From Bacteroidales bacterium (GTDB lineage: Bacteria; Bacteroidota; Bacteroidia; Bacteroidales; WCHB1-69): a DNA stretch of 14,048 nt. Below, one piece after another: positions 1 through 7,138 of this stretch (position 1 is its first letter; each line of letters opens with the position of its first letter). The stretch is taken from assembly GCA_031272415.1 (NCBI GenBank), contig JAISTU010000086.1, positions 1 through 14,048 on the forward strand, read 5' to 3'. The translations under genes were made by a program, and so were the position numbers. The notes beneath the pieces are model-generated. The model searched no databases and was not told where the DNA came from. It worked only from the letters and a program-made list of their open reading frames with translations.

Positions 1-56
1 GTGATTATTATGATTTTACGTAATCATTCAAATCATTCCAAATCAAAGTTCAAACA
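1..56. repeat. 9-nt-period intergenic element, copy 1 (diverged)
   Basis: AATC-type words recur about every 9 nt (units near 11-19, 20-28, 29-37, 38-48) and end in GTTCAAACA at 48-56. Three other copies in the window (101-149, 5277-5323, 13381-13430) have the same layout and end in GTTCAGACA. This is the most diverged copy. No protein is encoded here. Function is unknown. Confidence 0.55.
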
Positions 57-65
57 GAGGCGAAT

Positions 66-93
66 GTAGAGACGTGGCATGCCGCGTCTTTAC
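66..93. repeat. 28-bp near-perfect palindrome, GTAGAGACGT family
   Basis: GTAGAGACGTGGCA at 66-79 pairs with TGCCGCGTCTTTAC at 80-93, with two mismatched pairs. The same family forms both arms of the inverted repeat at 5103-5176, where the core is also a GC(A/G)TGC word. It sits directly between two copies of the 9-nt-period element. Transcribed, it would fold as a hairpin, but no U-tract follows, so it is not an obvious intrinsic terminator. Confidence 0.8.
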
Positions 94-100
94 AATCATA

Positions 101-149
101 AAATAATCATGCTAATCATGTAAATCTTGTGAAAATCGTGGTTCAGACA
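101..149. repeat. 9-nt-period intergenic element, copy 2
   Basis: Reads AATAATCATG, CTAATCATG, TAAATCTTG, TGAAAATCGTG, then GTTCAGACA at 141-149. The ATC words end at 108, 117, 126 and 137, so the spacing is 9, 9, 11. The copy at 13381-13430 has identical spacing and also shares the preceding sequence TCATAAAATAATC, which shows that the two are copies of one longer element. Confidence 0.75.
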
Positions 150-158
150 ATGCAAAAA

Positions 159-193
159 AAATCTAAAATCTAAAATCGTAAATCTAAAATCTC
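159..193. repeat. Tandem heptamer AAATCTA, five units
   Basis: Five consecutive 7-bp units: AAATCTA, AAATCTA, AAATCGT, AAATCTA, AAATCTC. They are followed by CTCTACACTC at 191-200, a junction word that recurs at other repeats in the window. The array lies 20 bp upstream of the first heptamer unit of the pgk promoter. Confidence 0.7.
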
Positions 194-212
194 TACACTC
201 TGAAAAAAAAAG

Positions 213-248
213 TTTTTAATTTTTAATTGAAGAAAAGGTGTATCTTTG
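213..248 (+). promoter_or_regulatory. Promoter of pgk
   Basis: Two TTTTTAA units (213-219, 220-226), then 14 bp, then the Bacteroidetes-type -7 box TATCTTTG at 241-248. Transcription would be expected to start near 252-255, leaving a leader of about 20-25 nt before the ATG at 276. The same arrangement occurs upstream of nhaD, the zeta cassette and the hlyD operon. Confidence 0.75.
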
Positions 249-275
249 TAAAATCATTAGAAAATAAAAAACAAT

Positions 276-1475
276 ATGTGTCCAAAAGCAGAAATAAAAA
301 CTTACGATTTTAAGGGAAAAAAAGCATTGGTAAGAGTAGATTACAATGTACCTCTCAATGATGAATTTCAAATTCAGGATACCAAGCGAATAGATGCTTC
401 GTTACCTACTTTGAAAAAAATATTGGATGACGGAGGCAGTATTATTTTGATGTCTCATTTAGGGCGTCCAAAAAATAAAGAATATCAGTTCTCTTTGCAA
501 CATTTAATTCCTTATTTAGAAAATGTTTTGCCGGGAGTTAATATTTATTTTGCACCTGAATGCATTGGAGAGCAGACGCGAAAGATTGCCAATGCTTTGC
601 GTCCGAGAGAGATTTTATTGTTGGAAAATGTTCGTTTTTTCCCCGAAGAAGAGGCTGGCGATGAGCAATTTGCCAAAGAATTAGCCTCCTATGGCGATGT
701 GTTTGTACATGAGGCTTTTTCAACAGCACATCGCAATCATGCAACAACGGCTGTGATTGCTGATTTTTTTCCTAATGATAAAATGTATGGTTTTTTAATG
801 GCAGCCGAAATTGAAAATTTATCGCAAGTGATGAACAATCCCAGACGTCCGGTTACGGCAGTTTTAGGGGGTGCCAAAATATCAAGTAAAATACAGGTAA
901 TCACTAACTTAATCAAAAAGGTAGATAATCTTTTAATTGGGGGGGCGATGGACTCTACTTTTCATAAATATCTGGGGGGAAATATTGGCAATACTTTATA
1001 TGAAGAAGACATGCAAGATGTTGCTAAACAGATACTTGCGACAGCAAAAGAGAACCATGTCAATATTTATTTAGCACCTGACAAAATTGCAGCCGATAAA
1101 TTTGCAAATGACGCTAAAAGAGGCATTTATGATTCCAAAGAAATTCCTGACGGTTGGGCAGGTTTGGACATAGGACCTGATACTTGCACGCTTTATAGGG
1201 ATGTTATTTTGAAGTCCTCTACCATTCTTTGGAACGGTCCTATGGGCGTTTTTGAGATGGAAAATTTTAGCACGGGGACGTTTATGGTGGCGGAGGCGAT
1301 AGCAAAGGCGACACGTCATGGTGCATTTTCGTTGGTTGGCGGAGGCGATTCGGTGGCGGCTATCAATAAATTTCACCTCACGGACAACTATACTTATGTT
1401 TCTACTGCCGGCGGTGCTATGTTAGAATATTGTGAAGGAAAAATTTTGCCCGGAATTAGAGCAATAGAAAAATAA
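276..1475 (+). CDS. pgk: Phosphoglycerate kinase
   Basis: Cytosolic glycolytic enzyme that transfers phosphate from 1,3-bisphosphoglycerate to ADP, giving 3-phosphoglycerate and ATP. Its 399 residues are the normal bacterial length. Visible family motifs are VRVDYNVPL near residues 19-27, SHLGRP (60-65), LLENVRFFPEE, the EAFSTAHRNHATT segment, LGGAKISSKI, ILWNGPMGVFEM and GGGDSVAAINK for nucleotide binding, and the C-terminal STAGGAMLEYCEGKILPGI. Several usually invariant spots differ: FNVP reads YNVP, DAFGTAHR reads EAFSTAHR, GGGM reads GGAM, and STGGG reads STAGG. The frame is intact and the catalytic skeleton is present, so I read it as a diverged but functional pgk. The ATG at 276 puts the first conserved strand at the usual distance. 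It has its own promoter and appears monocistronic, because guaA has a separate promoter. Confidence 0.97.
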   Translation: MCPKAEIKTYDFKGKKALVRVDYNVPLNDEFQIQDTKRIDASLPTLKKILDDGGSIILMSHLGRPKNKEYQFSLQHLIPYLENVLPGVNIYFAPECIGEQTRKIANALRPREILLLENVRFFPEEEAGDEQFAKELASYGDVFVHEAFSTAHRNHATTAVIADFFPNDKMYGFLMAAEIENLSQVMNNPRRPVTAVLGGAKISSKIQVITNLIKKVDNLLIGGAMDSTFHKYLGGNIGNTLYEEDMQDVAKQILATAKENHVNIYLAPDKIAADKFANDAKRGIYDSKEIPDGWAGLDIGPDTCTLYRDVILKSSTILWNGPMGVFEMENFSTGTFMVAEAIAKATRHGAFSLVGGGDSVAAINKFHLTDNYTYVSTAGGAMLEYCEGKILPGIRAIEK

Positions 1476-1514
1476 TCAATTTTTGCGAACAAAAAAGGGG
1501 TAAATATCAAAAAC

Positions 1515-1555
1515 CTTTTAATTTTTAAATTTTAATTAAAAAAAGTGTATCTTTG
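1515..1555 (+). promoter_or_regulatory. Promoter of guaA
   Basis: Three heptamer units (CTTTTAA 1515-1521, TTTTTAA 1522-1528, ATTTTAA 1529-1535), then 12 bp, then GTG and the -7 box TATCTTTG at 1548-1555. The spacer is 2 bp shorter than the 14 bp seen at the other four promoters. The -7 box ends only 6 bp before the preferred ATG at 1562, so the transcript would have almost no leader. Confidence 0.75.
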
Positions 1556-1561
1556 TATTTT

Positions 1562-3091
1562 ATGGAAGAGATGGTCTTAATTTTAGATTTTGGGTCTCAA
1601 TATACGCAGTTAATTGCTCGCAGAATCAGAGAGTTAAATGTATATTGCGAGATACATCCTTACAATGCGGTGAAGTCATTGGAGGCGAATGTAAAAGGTG
1701 TTATTTTGTCGGGCAGTCCTTTTTCTGTTTATGATGGGTCGGCACCAAAGCCGGATTTGTCTATTTTTAGAAAAAAAGTGCCTCTGTTGGGGATTTGTTA
1801 TGGTGCTCAATTGCTGGCTTATGAGTCGGCAGGGAAAGTTCAGTCTTCTCCAAGTCGAGAATATGGGCGCGCTAACTTATTGAGTATCAATGAATTATCA
1901 CCATTGATGAAAAATATTCCGCTTCATACACAAGTTTGGATGTCGCATGGAGATACAATTACGGATTTACCGACTGAATTTGAGCCTATTTGCAGCACAG
2001 AAGAGGTGCAATTTGCGGGTTTCAAAATCAAAGATGAAGACACTTACGGCATACAATTTCATCCGGAAGTACATCATTCTGAACACGGTACAGATTTATT
2101 GCACAATTTTGTGAGCAATATATGCGGCTGTTCCATGAGTTGGACGCCTGATTCTTTTATTCAAACAAGCATTGAAAATTTACGACAAAAGATTGGTAAT
2201 GAAAGAGTTATACTTGCCATTTCGGGGGGAGTAGATTCTTCTGTTGCCGCTTATTTGTTGCACAAAGCGATAGGAAAGGCAATGACAGCCGTGTTTGTCA
2301 ATAATGGATTGTTGAGAAAAGATGAATTTTCTTCCGTTTTGGAAACGTACCGAAAAACGGGTTTAAATGTGATAGGTGTTGATGCTTGTGAATTGTTTTA
2401 CAGCAAGTTACAAGGTGTTTGCGACCCTGAACAAAAGCGAAAAATTATCGGTGGTACATTTATTGAGGTCTTTGAAAAAGAGGCGCGTAAATTGGACAAT
2501 ATAAAATGGTTGGCACAAGGGACAATTTATCCGGATGTTATTGAGTCTGTGTCAGTTAAAGGTCCTTCTGCAACCATAAAATCGCATCATAATGTAGGCG
2601 GATTACCTAAAGACTTAAATTTCAAGATAATAGAGCCATTGAGATTGCTATTCAAAGATGAGGTCAGGCGGATTGGAAAATCATTGCAAGTGCCTGATAT
2701 TCTGCTATCACGTCATCCATTTCCGGGTCCGGGTTTGGGTATTCGTATTTTGGGAGAAATTACACCCCAAAAAGTGCAAATTTTGCAAGAAGTGGATGCT
2801 ATTTTTATAGAAAATTTAAAACAATCGGGCTGGTATGACCGCACTTGGCAAGCGGGGGCAATGCTTTTGCCTGTTAAATCGGTGGGCGTAATGGGCGATG
2901 AGAGGACGTATGAAAATTGCGTTGCTTTGCGGGCAGTAAGTTCAACTGACGGTATGACAGCCGATTGGGTACATTTGCCATACGAATTGTTGGCAAAAAT
3001 TTCCTCCGAAATTATCAACAAAGTAAGAGGTGTCAACAGGGTGGTTTATGATATAAGTTCTAAACCTCCTGCAACTATTGAATGGGAATAA
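1562..3091 (+). CDS. guaA: GMP synthase (glutamine-hydrolysing)
   Basis: Converts XMP, glutamine and ATP to GMP in the last step of guanine nucleotide synthesis. It has two domains. The N-terminal class I glutamine amidotransferase shows ILDFGSQYTQ, LSGSPFSVYD, the nucleophile Cys79 in LLGICYGAQ, and the His-Glu of the triad in IQFHPEVHHSEHG. The ATP-pyrophosphatase domain has the P-loop AISGGVDSSVAAYLL, then NNGLLRKDE, LAQGTIYPDVIES and SRHPFPGPGLGIR. The dimerisation tail ends in KPPATIEWE. At 509 residues it is full length. The frame is open from a TTG at 1553, but that codon lies inside the -7 box. ATG 1562 gives the N-terminus MEEMVLILDFGSQ, which matches the usual family spacing; ATG 1571 is the alternative. 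The LysM protein gene starts 32 bp after the stop and is probably cotranscribed. Confidence 0.97.
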   Translation: MEEMVLILDFGSQYTQLIARRIRELNVYCEIHPYNAVKSLEANVKGVILSGSPFSVYDGSAPKPDLSIFRKKVPLLGICYGAQLLAYESAGKVQSSPSREYGRANLLSINELSPLMKNIPLHTQVWMSHGDTITDLPTEFEPICSTEEVQFAGFKIKDEDTYGIQFHPEVHHSEHGTDLLHNFVSNICGCSMSWTPDSFIQTSIENLRQKIGNERVILAISGGVDSSVAAYLLHKAIGKAMTAVFVNNGLLRKDEFSSVLETYRKTGLNVIGVDACELFYSKLQGVCDPEQKRKIIGGTFIEVFEKEARKLDNIKWLAQGTIYPDVIESVSVKGPSATIKSHHNVGGLPKDLNFKIIEPLRLLFKDEVRRIGKSLQVPDILLSRHPFPGPGLGIRILGEITPQKVQILQEVDAIFIENLKQSGWYDRTWQAGAMLLPVKSVGVMGDERTYENCVALRAVSSTDGMTADWVHLPYELLAKISSEIINKVRGVNRVVYDISSKPPATIEWE

Positions 3092-3123
3092 TCAATTGTA
3101 TATCAACATATTATAATATAAAG

Positions 3124-4995
3124 ATGAAGAAAATAAGAATATTGCGAAAATGGATTTTACAAGTATTGATGATGTTTTGGGTGCTAACAATGGCGCAAAC
3201 CGATAGGACAAGAATTACGGTTATTGACAATCATCATTTGTTTTATGTACATGAAGTTATGGCGAAACAGACTGTTTATTCGCTCTCGAAAATGTATGGT
3301 GTTTCGGTGGATGTTATTTATGAATACAACCCCAACATCCGTGGTGGCGTTAAGCCGGGCAACAGCATTAAAATTTTGGCAACGACCCAAAAAGTAGATG
3401 CTTATTCGGTCAAAAAAGGTGAAACAATGTCTTCTATTGCCCGAAAAAACGGCGTCAGCGAAGGTGAATTATTGTCTTTAAACCCCGGCATTGATGAGCA
3501 ACATTTAGCCATCGGACAAACAATTTGCATCCCTTATATCACACCGACAACGGATGAGGTAGCCACAAGCATTTCAACAAAAAAAGATAAAAATGCGAGC
3601 AAAAATGATAAAAAAGAGCCGACAAAAGAGGTGCAATCCGCTCCCATCGCCCCGACTGTTGTGAACAAACGCATTGAAAAAAAGCAAGATACGCTCATTC
3701 ATATTGTTACAAAAGGGGAAACTTTGTACGGAATTTCAAAAAAATATAACATTCATATTGATAAAATATCTTTTGATAATCATTTGGCGGATGAAAAAAT
3801 TAAAATTGGAGATAGATTGTTGATTATCAGTGAAATAACTGTTGAAAATCCTACTGCATATATACCTGTCAAAAAGGATAATTATACTGTTTATCTTTTT
3901 ATTCCGCTCTATTTAGACAAGGCGACAGATATTAACCCTATGAGTGTCAAGTCATTAACGGATTATAAAGGCATAGAATCGTTTAATTTTATACAGTTTT
4001 ATGAGGCGGCATTGATTGCTGCGGACGATATTTCTGCAAAATATAAAAACATCAAAATCACGCTCAAAGTAGAAGATATTGCCAATGGGTCTTCTGAAAA
4101 ATTAGCACAAATGATTGATAATGACCAACTTTCGGATGCAGATTTAATTATAGGACCTTTCTTTTCGGAAGGCTGGCAGTCGCCACTTTGCGAATATGCA
4201 GCCTTACATCATATCCCCATTGTCAATCCATTTGCTTCACAACCGGCTAATTGTCAAGCAAATATATACAACGTTACTGCCACCAACCGACAACAAGCAG
4301 AGGCTTTTGGACATTATATAGAATCACTTTATAATCAGGCAAATATAATCATTATTGACTACGGAATGTCAGACAAAGATACACGTTTGGCACAAGAATA
4401 TAAGTCCGGCTTACAATCTGTTTTGGCAAATTCCAACAGCAATATTACCATCAAAGACGTGAATACCAAAGAAAAAGGCTTTGTGAGCATAAAATCGGCA
4501 CTCAATGACAACTGCGAAAACTTTATTTTTACTTTTTTCAATAACGAATTTGCAGTAACGAGTTTTACGCAATTTTTGCATGCCAGCAAGCCCAAAAATA
4601 TTACTTTGGTCGCTCCTGAATATTGGCTAAATTTCGATAATATTGAAACTGAGTACTTTATGGAGTTGAAAACACATTATATACATCAATTTTTTGTAGA
4701 TTATCGCAATCCCAAAGTGGTTAGATTTATAGATATTTTCCGTGAAAAATATTTTACCGAACCTACCTTGCGGCAATTTGCGTTTCAGGGATATGACATT
4801 ATTTATTATTTTTTGAGCAACCTCTGCGACAACGGCACTGTTTTTGCAGAAGGAGCAGACACGACAGCCAATAAAGAATTGCTCTCAACGCAGTTTGATT
4901 TTGCTTTCTCTGCCAACAAATCACTCAATAATAAATTTGTTAATATATTCAAAATCAAAGACTACCGATTCTACAATGCACTCAAAAGCGAATAA
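3124..4995 (+). CDS. Secreted LysM-repeat protein with periplasmic-binding-like domain
   Basis: A 623-residue exported protein predicted to bind peptidoglycan. The N-terminus is a signal peptide: basic MKKIRILRK, a hydrophobic stretch at about 10-22, then a probable cleavage near MAQ. Three LysM-like units follow at about 40-84 (first, diverged), 93-137 (YSVKKGETMSSIARKNGVS) and 192-235 (HIVTKGETLYGISKKYNI). A Lys/Asp/Thr-rich linker at about 140-190 separates the second and third. Residues of about 255-620 look like a type I periplasmic-binding fold, including QFYEAALIAADDI, a DADLIIGPFFSEGW segment and HIPIVNPFASQ. I infer a cell-wall-anchored sensor or binding protein; the ligand is unknown. 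The frame extends upstream to 3082 and overlaps guaA, but the ATG at 3124 starts exactly at the signal peptide. There is no separate promoter, so it is probably read from the guaA promoter. Confidence 0.88.
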   Translation: MKKIRILRKWILQVLMMFWVLTMAQTDRTRITVIDNHHLFYVHEVMAKQTVYSLSKMYGVSVDVIYEYNPNIRGGVKPGNSIKILATTQKVDAYSVKKGETMSSIARKNGVSEGELLSLNPGIDEQHLAIGQTICIPYITPTTDEVATSISTKKDKNASKNDKKEPTKEVQSAPIAPTVVNKRIEKKQDTLIHIVTKGETLYGISKKYNIHIDKISFDNHLADEKIKIGDRLLIISEITVENPTAYIPVKKDNYTVYLFIPLYLDKATDINPMSVKSLTDYKGIESFNFIQFYEAALIAADDISAKYKNIKITLKVEDIANGSSEKLAQMIDNDQLSDADLIIGPFFSEGWQSPLCEYAALHHIPIVNPFASQPANCQANIYNVTATNRQQAEAFGHYIESLYNQANIIIIDYGMSDKDTRLAQEYKSGLQSVLANSNSNITIKDVNTKEKGFVSIKSALNDNCENFIFTFFNNEFAVTSFTQFLHASKPKNITLVAPEYWLNFDNIETEYFMELKTHYIHQFFVDYRNPKVVRFIDIFREKYFTEPTLRQFAFQGYDIIYYFLSNLCDNGTVFAEGADTTANKELLSTQFDFAFSANKSLNNKFVNIFKIKDYRFYNALKSE

Positions 4996-5026
4996 CCCCT
5001 AAATCCCCTCAAGGGATACGTAGGGG
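4996..5026. terminator. Nested hairpin right after the LysM gene
   Basis: The outer stem CCCCT (4996-5000) pairs with AGGGG (5022-5026), and the inner stem ATCCC (5003-5007) pairs with GGGAT (5013-5017). It begins on the base after the stop codon. It could end the guaA-LysM transcript, but no U-tract follows, so an intrinsic terminator is only a possibility. Confidence 0.35.
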
Positions 5027-5030
5027 AAAT

Positions 5031-5044
5031 AGCATGCCTTGCCC
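5031..5044. repeat. GCATGCCTTGCC element, copy 1
   Basis: AGCATGCCTTGCCC at 5031-5044 matches GGCATGCCTTGCCC at 13197-13211 and, on the opposite strand, 6888-6901. The copies here and at 6888 are followed by similar A-rich and AGGG-containing sequence (on the corresponding strand), so the shared element is longer than the core. Confidence 0.5.
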
Positions 5045-5102
5045 CAAAAGGGTGAAGGGTACAGGGTGAAAAACAATTTGTAAAATGTTGATAATCAAAT
5101 AT

Positions 5103-5176
5103 GTAGAGACGTTGCGTGCTACGTCTCCCTTTGACGTCTACATTCTCGTTTGAGACGTAGCATGCAACGTCTCTAC
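5103..5176. repeat. Long inverted repeat with 25-bp arms
   Basis: The left arm at 5103-5127 and right arm at 5152-5176 are reverse complements with one mismatch, separated by a 24-bp spacer (5128-5151). The arms begin GTAGAGACGT and end ACGTCTC. Each arm is itself an imperfect palindrome around GC(G/A)TGC, and each belongs to the same family as the single palindrome at 66-93. The spacer contains CTACATTC, part of the junction word found at other repeats. The DNA or RNA could fold as one long hairpin or two short ones. No protein is encoded. Confidence 0.85.
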
Positions 5177-5276
5177 AAAAAAATGAGGTCAAAAAACGCA
5201 TAATTCCTTGCTACAGATGTTGTTTTGTTGTTAAAATTAGGTGGAAATGAGGTTGTTTTTTTATTTGTTAATTTCG

Positions 5277-5323
5277 TAAAATCGTACAAATCAACATAAT
5301 CACTCAAATTCACAGTTCAGACA
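5277..5323. repeat. 9-nt-period intergenic element, copy 3
   Basis: Units read AAATCGTAC, AAATCAACA, TAATCACTC, AAATTCACA, then GTTCAGACA at 5315-5323. The 9-nt phase and the terminal word match copies 2 and 4, although the unit sequences differ. It ends 15 bp before the first clear heptamer of the nhaD promoter. Confidence 0.7.
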
Positions 5324-5337
5324 AAACTCTCTCTTAA

Positions 5338-5380
5338 TTTTTAATTTTTAATTTTTAATTGAAGAATTTGTGTATCTTTG
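5338..5380 (+). promoter_or_regulatory. Promoter of nhaD
   Basis: Three TTTTTAA units (5338-5344, 5345-5351, 5352-5358), preceded by a partial CTCTTAA unit, then 14 bp, then GTG and the -7 box TATCTTTG at 5373-5380. The predicted leader to the ATG at 5440 is about 50-55 nt and A/T-rich. Confidence 0.75.
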
Positions 5381-5439
5381 CATTTCAGTTTTCAATTTAG
5401 TAGTATTTTAAAAATTTTAAAAATTAAAGAAGTTATTTT

Positions 5440-6774
5440 ATGAGTACAACTGTTTTTGTAATCATTGTTGTAGTATTTATTTTAGGTTATTGTTGCATTG
5501 CGTTGGAGCATCCGTTAAAGATTAACAAATCTGCCACCGCTTTGCTGTTAGCAGTTATTTTGTGGTCAATTTACGCTTTATTTGGCGGATTTCATGATTC
5601 GGAAACCCTTTTTACGGCATTAGGCGAGGAAATTAAACTTCGCCCGCTGATTGAACATTTGGGCGATACGGCAGAAATTTTGTTTTTCTTGCTCGGTGCG
5701 ATGACCATTGTGGAAACAGTGGATAAGCACGGAGGGTTTGCCATTATTACCGACCAAATTAGGACTACTAACAAGCGTAAATTATTGTGGATTATTGCCA
5801 TTATTACGTTTTTTATGTCGGCGGCGTTGGACAATTTGACTACTTCTATTGTTATGGTGGCTCTGTTGCGTAAGTTGGTGGAAGATAAAAAAGACCGTTG
5901 GTTTTTCGCAGGGATGGTCATTTTGGCTGCCAATGCGGGCGGTGCATGGTCGCCTATCGGAGACGTAACGACCATTATGCTGTGGATTAAAGGAAATATT
6001 ACTGCCTCAATGATTATTAAAGAAACATTTATTCCAAGCCTTGTTTCTATGGTTGTACCATTGGCGATAATTTCTTTGACAATGAAAGGTAGCGTTAAAA
6101 GACCTGCCGAAAAAGATAGCGCTGTAACGCTTACAGCCTCTAAACTGCAAAGCAATATTGTCTTCTTTTTGGGGGTTGGCTCATTGCTATTTACGCCTAT
6201 TTTTAAGACAATTACTCATTTACCGCCTTATATGGGCATTCTTTTGGGCTTAGGATTGATATGGGTTGTTACCGAAATTTTGCACAGACATAATGCGGAT
6301 AAATATTCACGTTTAAATGTGTCATCTATATTGCAAAAAGTTGATACTCCGAGTGTTTTGTTCTTTTTGGGTATATTGATGGCGGTGGCTTGCCTACAAG
6401 ATGCAGGACATTTAAAATTGCTTGCTCAATCGTTGGATTCCATTGGAAATATTTACGTTATCAATGTTATCATTGGTGCTTTATCTTCTGTGGTGGACAA
6501 TGTACCTTTGGTGGCGGCGGCGATGGGCATGTATCCGCTTGCAGAAGTTGGGCATTATGCTGTAGATGGTGCTTTTTGGGAGATGTTGGCATATTGTGCA
6601 GGTACAGGAGGTAGCATGTTAATCATAGGTTCGGCTGCCGGCGTGGCTGTTATGGGGATGGAAAAAATTGATTTTATTTGGTATCTCAAAAAAATCTCTC
6701 TTTGGGCTTTGTTAGGTTATTTGGCGGGCGCAGGAACTTTTTATTTAATGTCTCACTTTTTGCTGCATTCGTAA
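5440..6774 (+). CDS. nhaD: Na+/H+ antiporter, NhaD family
   Basis: An inner-membrane secondary transporter that exports Na+ (or Li+) in exchange for protons, used in sodium and pH homeostasis. The 444 residues are almost entirely hydrophobic, with about eleven to thirteen membrane segments. Family features are LLGAMTIVETVDKHGGF, the helix containing SAALDNLTTSIVMVALLRK, AANAGGAWSPIGDVTTIMLWI, and late in the protein GALSSVVDNVPLVAAAMGMYP and GTGGSMLIIGSAAGVAVMG. The two DN(L/V)-type helices and the SPIGDVTT stretch are the conserved, probably ion-coordinating parts of the family. The ATG at 5440 leads straight into the first hydrophobic segment. It has its own promoter and no close downstream partner, so it looks monocistronic. 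The frame is intact and the length is normal. Confidence 0.95.
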   Translation: MSTTVFVIIVVVFILGYCCIALEHPLKINKSATALLLAVILWSIYALFGGFHDSETLFTALGEEIKLRPLIEHLGDTAEILFFLLGAMTIVETVDKHGGFAIITDQIRTTNKRKLLWIIAIITFFMSAALDNLTTSIVMVALLRKLVEDKKDRWFFAGMVILAANAGGAWSPIGDVTTIMLWIKGNITASMIIKETFIPSLVSMVVPLAIISLTMKGSVKRPAEKDSAVTLTASKLQSNIVFFLGVGSLLFTPIFKTITHLPPYMGILLGLGLIWVVTEILHRHNADKYSRLNVSSILQKVDTPSVLFFLGILMAVACLQDAGHLKLLAQSLDSIGNIYVINVIIGALSSVVDNVPLVAAAMGMYPLAEVGHYAVDGAFWEMLAYCAGTGGSMLIIGSAAGVAVMGMEKIDFIWYLKKISLWALLGYLAGAGTFYLMSHFLLHS

Positions 6775-6778
6775 ATTA

Positions 6779-6823
6779 GAGTGTAGATATTTTTGCATTT
6801 TGGGAGAAAATTGTTCTAAAAAA
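6779..6823 (-). repeat. 45-bp dispersed element, inverted copy
   Basis: Read on the minus strand, this gives TTTTTTAGAAC, then CCCAAAATGCAAAAAT, then ATCTACACTC. It matches the direct copies at 7961-8005 and, in part, 13687-13719. It starts 4 bp after the nhaD stop. One copy in the opposite orientation suggests a dispersed element rather than shared coding or promoter sequence. Confidence 0.65.
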
Positions 6824-6887
6824 TGGAGAAAACTTTCAATTCTCTATTCCCTTTCGTCCTTGTTCCTTTTACCCTTTGTCTCTTTTT

Positions 6888-6901
6888 GGGCAAGGCATGC
6901 C
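6888..6901 (-). repeat. GGCATGCCTTGCC element, copy 2 (inverted)
   Basis: GGGCAAGGCATGCC on the + strand is the reverse complement of the core at 13197-13211 and, with one change, 5031-5044. It lies just upstream of the heptamer units of the zeta-cassette promoter. The rest of 6824-6918 contains only A/T-rich sequence and a pyrimidine-rich stretch, with no gene seen. Confidence 0.5.
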
Positions 6902-6918
6902 ATTTTTTTAATTCTTCA

Positions 6919-6954
6919 TTTTTAATTTTTAATTGAAAGAAAAGTGTATTTTTG
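6919..6954 (+). promoter_or_regulatory. Promoter of the zeta-type cassette
   Basis: Two TTTTTAA units (6919-6925, 6926-6932), exactly 14 bp, then GTG and the -7 box TATTTTTG at 6947-6954. The predicted transcript starts near 6958-6961, about 55 nt before the candidate small ORF at 7016 and about 175 nt before the 69-aa gene at 7135. Confidence 0.65.
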
Positions 6955-7015
6955 TAAAATTCCATAAATTTGGATGTTTTATTAAAAAGTAAGTTGTATA
7001 TTATATTGTATAGAG

Positions 7016-7138
7016 ATGTTGAAAATAAGCAGTAGCATTGTAAGTGAAAATAAGCAAGTTGCACGTGAGGCGATATGCACTAAGGTTGGTCTCATTGAGG
7101 CACAAATTTACACCTTTGCAGAAAAAGAAATATTATGA
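7016..7138 (+). CDS. Candidate 40-aa leader gene of the zeta-type cassette
   Basis: A 40-codon frame from ATG 7016 to TGA 7136-7138, beginning MLKISSSIVSENK and ending YTFAEKEIL. Its stop overlaps the next gene's start as ATGA, the usual sign of translational coupling. The composition looks protein-like, with mixed polar and hydrophobic residues and a probable helix over the last 25 residues, but I recognise no family. The promoter at 6919-6954 lies directly upstream, so the frame is inside the expected transcript. An in-frame stop at 6983-6985 rules out a longer version with an upstream start. It could be a regulatory leader peptide, a third cassette component, the remnant of a longer gene, or chance. 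The coupling is the main argument for it. Confidence 0.4.
   Translation: MLKISSSIVSENKQVAREAICTKVGLIEAQIYTFAEKEIL

Noticed and set aside
1..200. CRISPR array from the regularly spaced AATC and AAATCTA words
   Set aside because: The periods are only 9 and 7 bp, with no unique spacers of 30-40 bp and no cas genes.
1553..1561. TTG at 1553 as the guaA start codon
   Set aside because: It lies within the -7 box TATCTTTG, so it would be upstream of the predicted transcription start. ATG 1562 gives the usual family N-terminus.
3082..3123. Start of the LysM protein at 3082
   Set aside because: It overlaps guaA and would place 14 polar residues before a complete signal peptide that begins exactly at ATG 3124.
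5592..6155. A 187-aa minus-strand frame inside nhaD
   Set aside because: It is a shadow of the nhaD coding strand. The plus-strand protein has clear family motifs over the same bases.
7109..7118. Possible second promoter (CACCTTTG) just before the 69-aa gene
   Set aside because: The box lacks the TA of TAnnTTTG and has no heptamer units upstream. It also falls inside the coupled 40-codon frame.
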